Shown in pieces: positions 7,039 to 7,179 of a stretch of DNA of 7,179 bases. How positions within the stretch are numbered: position 1 is the stretch's first letter; each line of letters starts with the position of its first letter. The notes below the pieces were generated by a model that saw only the letters and a list, made by a program, of their open reading frames with translations, searched no databases and had not been told where the DNA came from. The translations under genes were made by a program, and so were the position numbers. The stretch comes from Tangfeifania sp. (GTDB lineage Bacteria > Bacteroidota > Bacteroidia > Bacteroidales > Prolixibacteraceae). The stretch lies in the NCBI GenBank assembly GCA_018400515.1, contig JAGYMR010000139.1, positions 1 through 7,179 of the forward strand. Reading direction: 5' to 3'.

Positions 7039-7100
7039 GAAAGTTCTCACCTGAAATCCGGAGGATTTTCAGAAAATCACCGCCGGCAATCATCACAGGG
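7021..7100. repeat. 80-bp nested imperfect palindrome (structured RNA/DNA element)
   Basis: The pairing arms nest in order. CCCTGTGA (7021-7028) pairs with TCACAGGG (7093-7100), all 8 bp. After one A/A mismatch, GGTT (7030-7033) pairs with AATC (7088-7091), including one G-U. CGGCG (7035-7039) pairs with CGCCG (7081-7085). After an asymmetric internal loop, CTGAAATCC (7051-7059) pairs with GGATTTTCAG (7063-7072) with one bulged base and a GGA loop. It starts at the base after the DUF77 stop codon. There is no T-run behind it, so it is not a classical intrinsic terminator. It could be a 3'-UTR stabiliser, a regulatory RNA fold or a REP-like repeat. Confidence 0.7.
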
Positions 7101-7110
7101 AAATGTCCAA

Positions 7111-7133
7111 TTAACCTTTGCGAAGGTTGCGGC
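7111..7133 (+). repeat. Degenerate direct repeat, copy 2
   Basis: TTAACC-TTTGC-GAAGGTT-G-CGGC is the second copy of the repeat starting at 7017, 94 bp downstream. Unlike copy 1 it contains a perfect 6-bp hairpin, and it overlaps the -33 region of the promoter at the right edge. Confidence 0.65.
7113..7128 (+). terminator. Short hairpin, possible weak terminator
   Basis: AACCTT (7113-7118), loop TGCG, AAGGTT (7123-7128) is a perfect 6-bp stem. A short T-tract (TTTT, 7135-7138) follows after GCGGCA. It could end the HEAT-like/DUF77 transcript, but the tract is short and spaced away from the stem, so termination is uncertain. Confidence 0.35.
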
Positions 7134-7158
7134 ATTTTCCATAAAAGTATTATATTTG
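7127..7158 (+). promoter_or_regulatory. Bacteroidota-type promoter for a gene beyond the window
   Basis: TTG (7127-7129), a 21-bp spacer and TATATTTG (7151-7158) match the phylum consensus TTG-N17-23-TAnnTTTG. Transcription would start near 7163-7166, running off the right edge. The -33 element lies in the 3' arm of the preceding hairpin. Confidence 0.65.
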
Positions 7159-7162
7159 CACC

Positions 7163-7176
7163 GCTTCCACGGAAGC
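7163..7176. repeat. Perfect palindrome at the predicted transcript start
   Basis: GCTTCC (7163-7168), AC, GGAAGC (7171-7176) is a perfect 6-bp inverted repeat with a 2-bp spacer. It lies at about +1 of the promoter ending at 7158. It could be an operator or a 5'-end structure. The 2-nt spacer is too tight for a full RNA hairpin, so a DNA site is at least as likely. Confidence 0.45.
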
Positions 7177-7179
7177 ACA

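Noticed and set aside
7021..7100. Cobalamin or thiamine (TPP) riboswitch
   Set aside because: The DUF77 context prompted a check, but I see no TPP core (CUGAGA) or B12-box motif, and the element lies downstream of the gene rather than in its leader.
7017..7133. Integron attC site or insertion sequence end
   Set aside because: The palindrome and TTAACC/GGTT pieces are suggestive, but the ordered attC core sites are not present, no integrase or transposase is nearby, and the flanking genes are chromosomal.

Overview
The window looks like ordinary chromosome from a member of the Bacteroidota, probably a Bacteroidales/Marinilabiliales-type anaerobe or facultative anaerobe. Three things suggest this. 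The primary sigma factor is a short (288 aa) RpoD without region 1.1, as is typical of the phylum. The best promoter-like sequences match the Bacteroidota -7 consensus TAnnTTTG, and Shine-Dalgarno sequences are essentially absent. FeoA and FeoB are fused in one polypeptide, a common arrangement in this phylum. The genus cannot be fixed from the sequence alone.

Layout. Left block, plus strand: threonine synthase (thrC, 43-1359), possibly the last gene of a thr operon whose previous gene ends in the first 43 bases. A 250-bp non-coding leader follows (1360-1609), then rpoD (1610-2476) and, 18 bp later, ribulose-phosphate 3-epimerase (rpe, 2495-3145). Middle block, minus strand: a ferrous-iron uptake operon, with the FeoA-FeoB fusion (5837 down to 3372, GTG start) and a small FeoB-associated Cys-rich membrane protein (3369 down to 3142). 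It converges on rpe so tightly that the two stop codons overlap in one TTAA. Right block, plus strand: diverging from feoAB across a 135-bp AT-rich promoter region are a HEAT-like unknown protein (5973-6737) and an overlapping MTH1187/YkoF-type (DUF77) thiamine-binding-family protein (6706-7020).

The last 159 bases hold no gene but are densely structured. An 80-bp nested imperfect palindrome begins directly after the DUF77 stop codon. A 22-23 bp degenerate direct repeat flanks it, a small perfect hairpin follows, and then comes a very good TAnnTTTG promoter whose predicted transcript begins with another perfect short palindrome at the window edge.

Most of the window is core metabolism and housekeeping. 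I see no mobile element, CRISPR, tRNA, rRNA or obvious defence system. The parts most worth a second look are the structured 7017-7176 region, whose repeat copies can make mutually exclusive pairings, and the uncharacterised HEAT-like/DUF77 gene pair divergent from the iron transporter.
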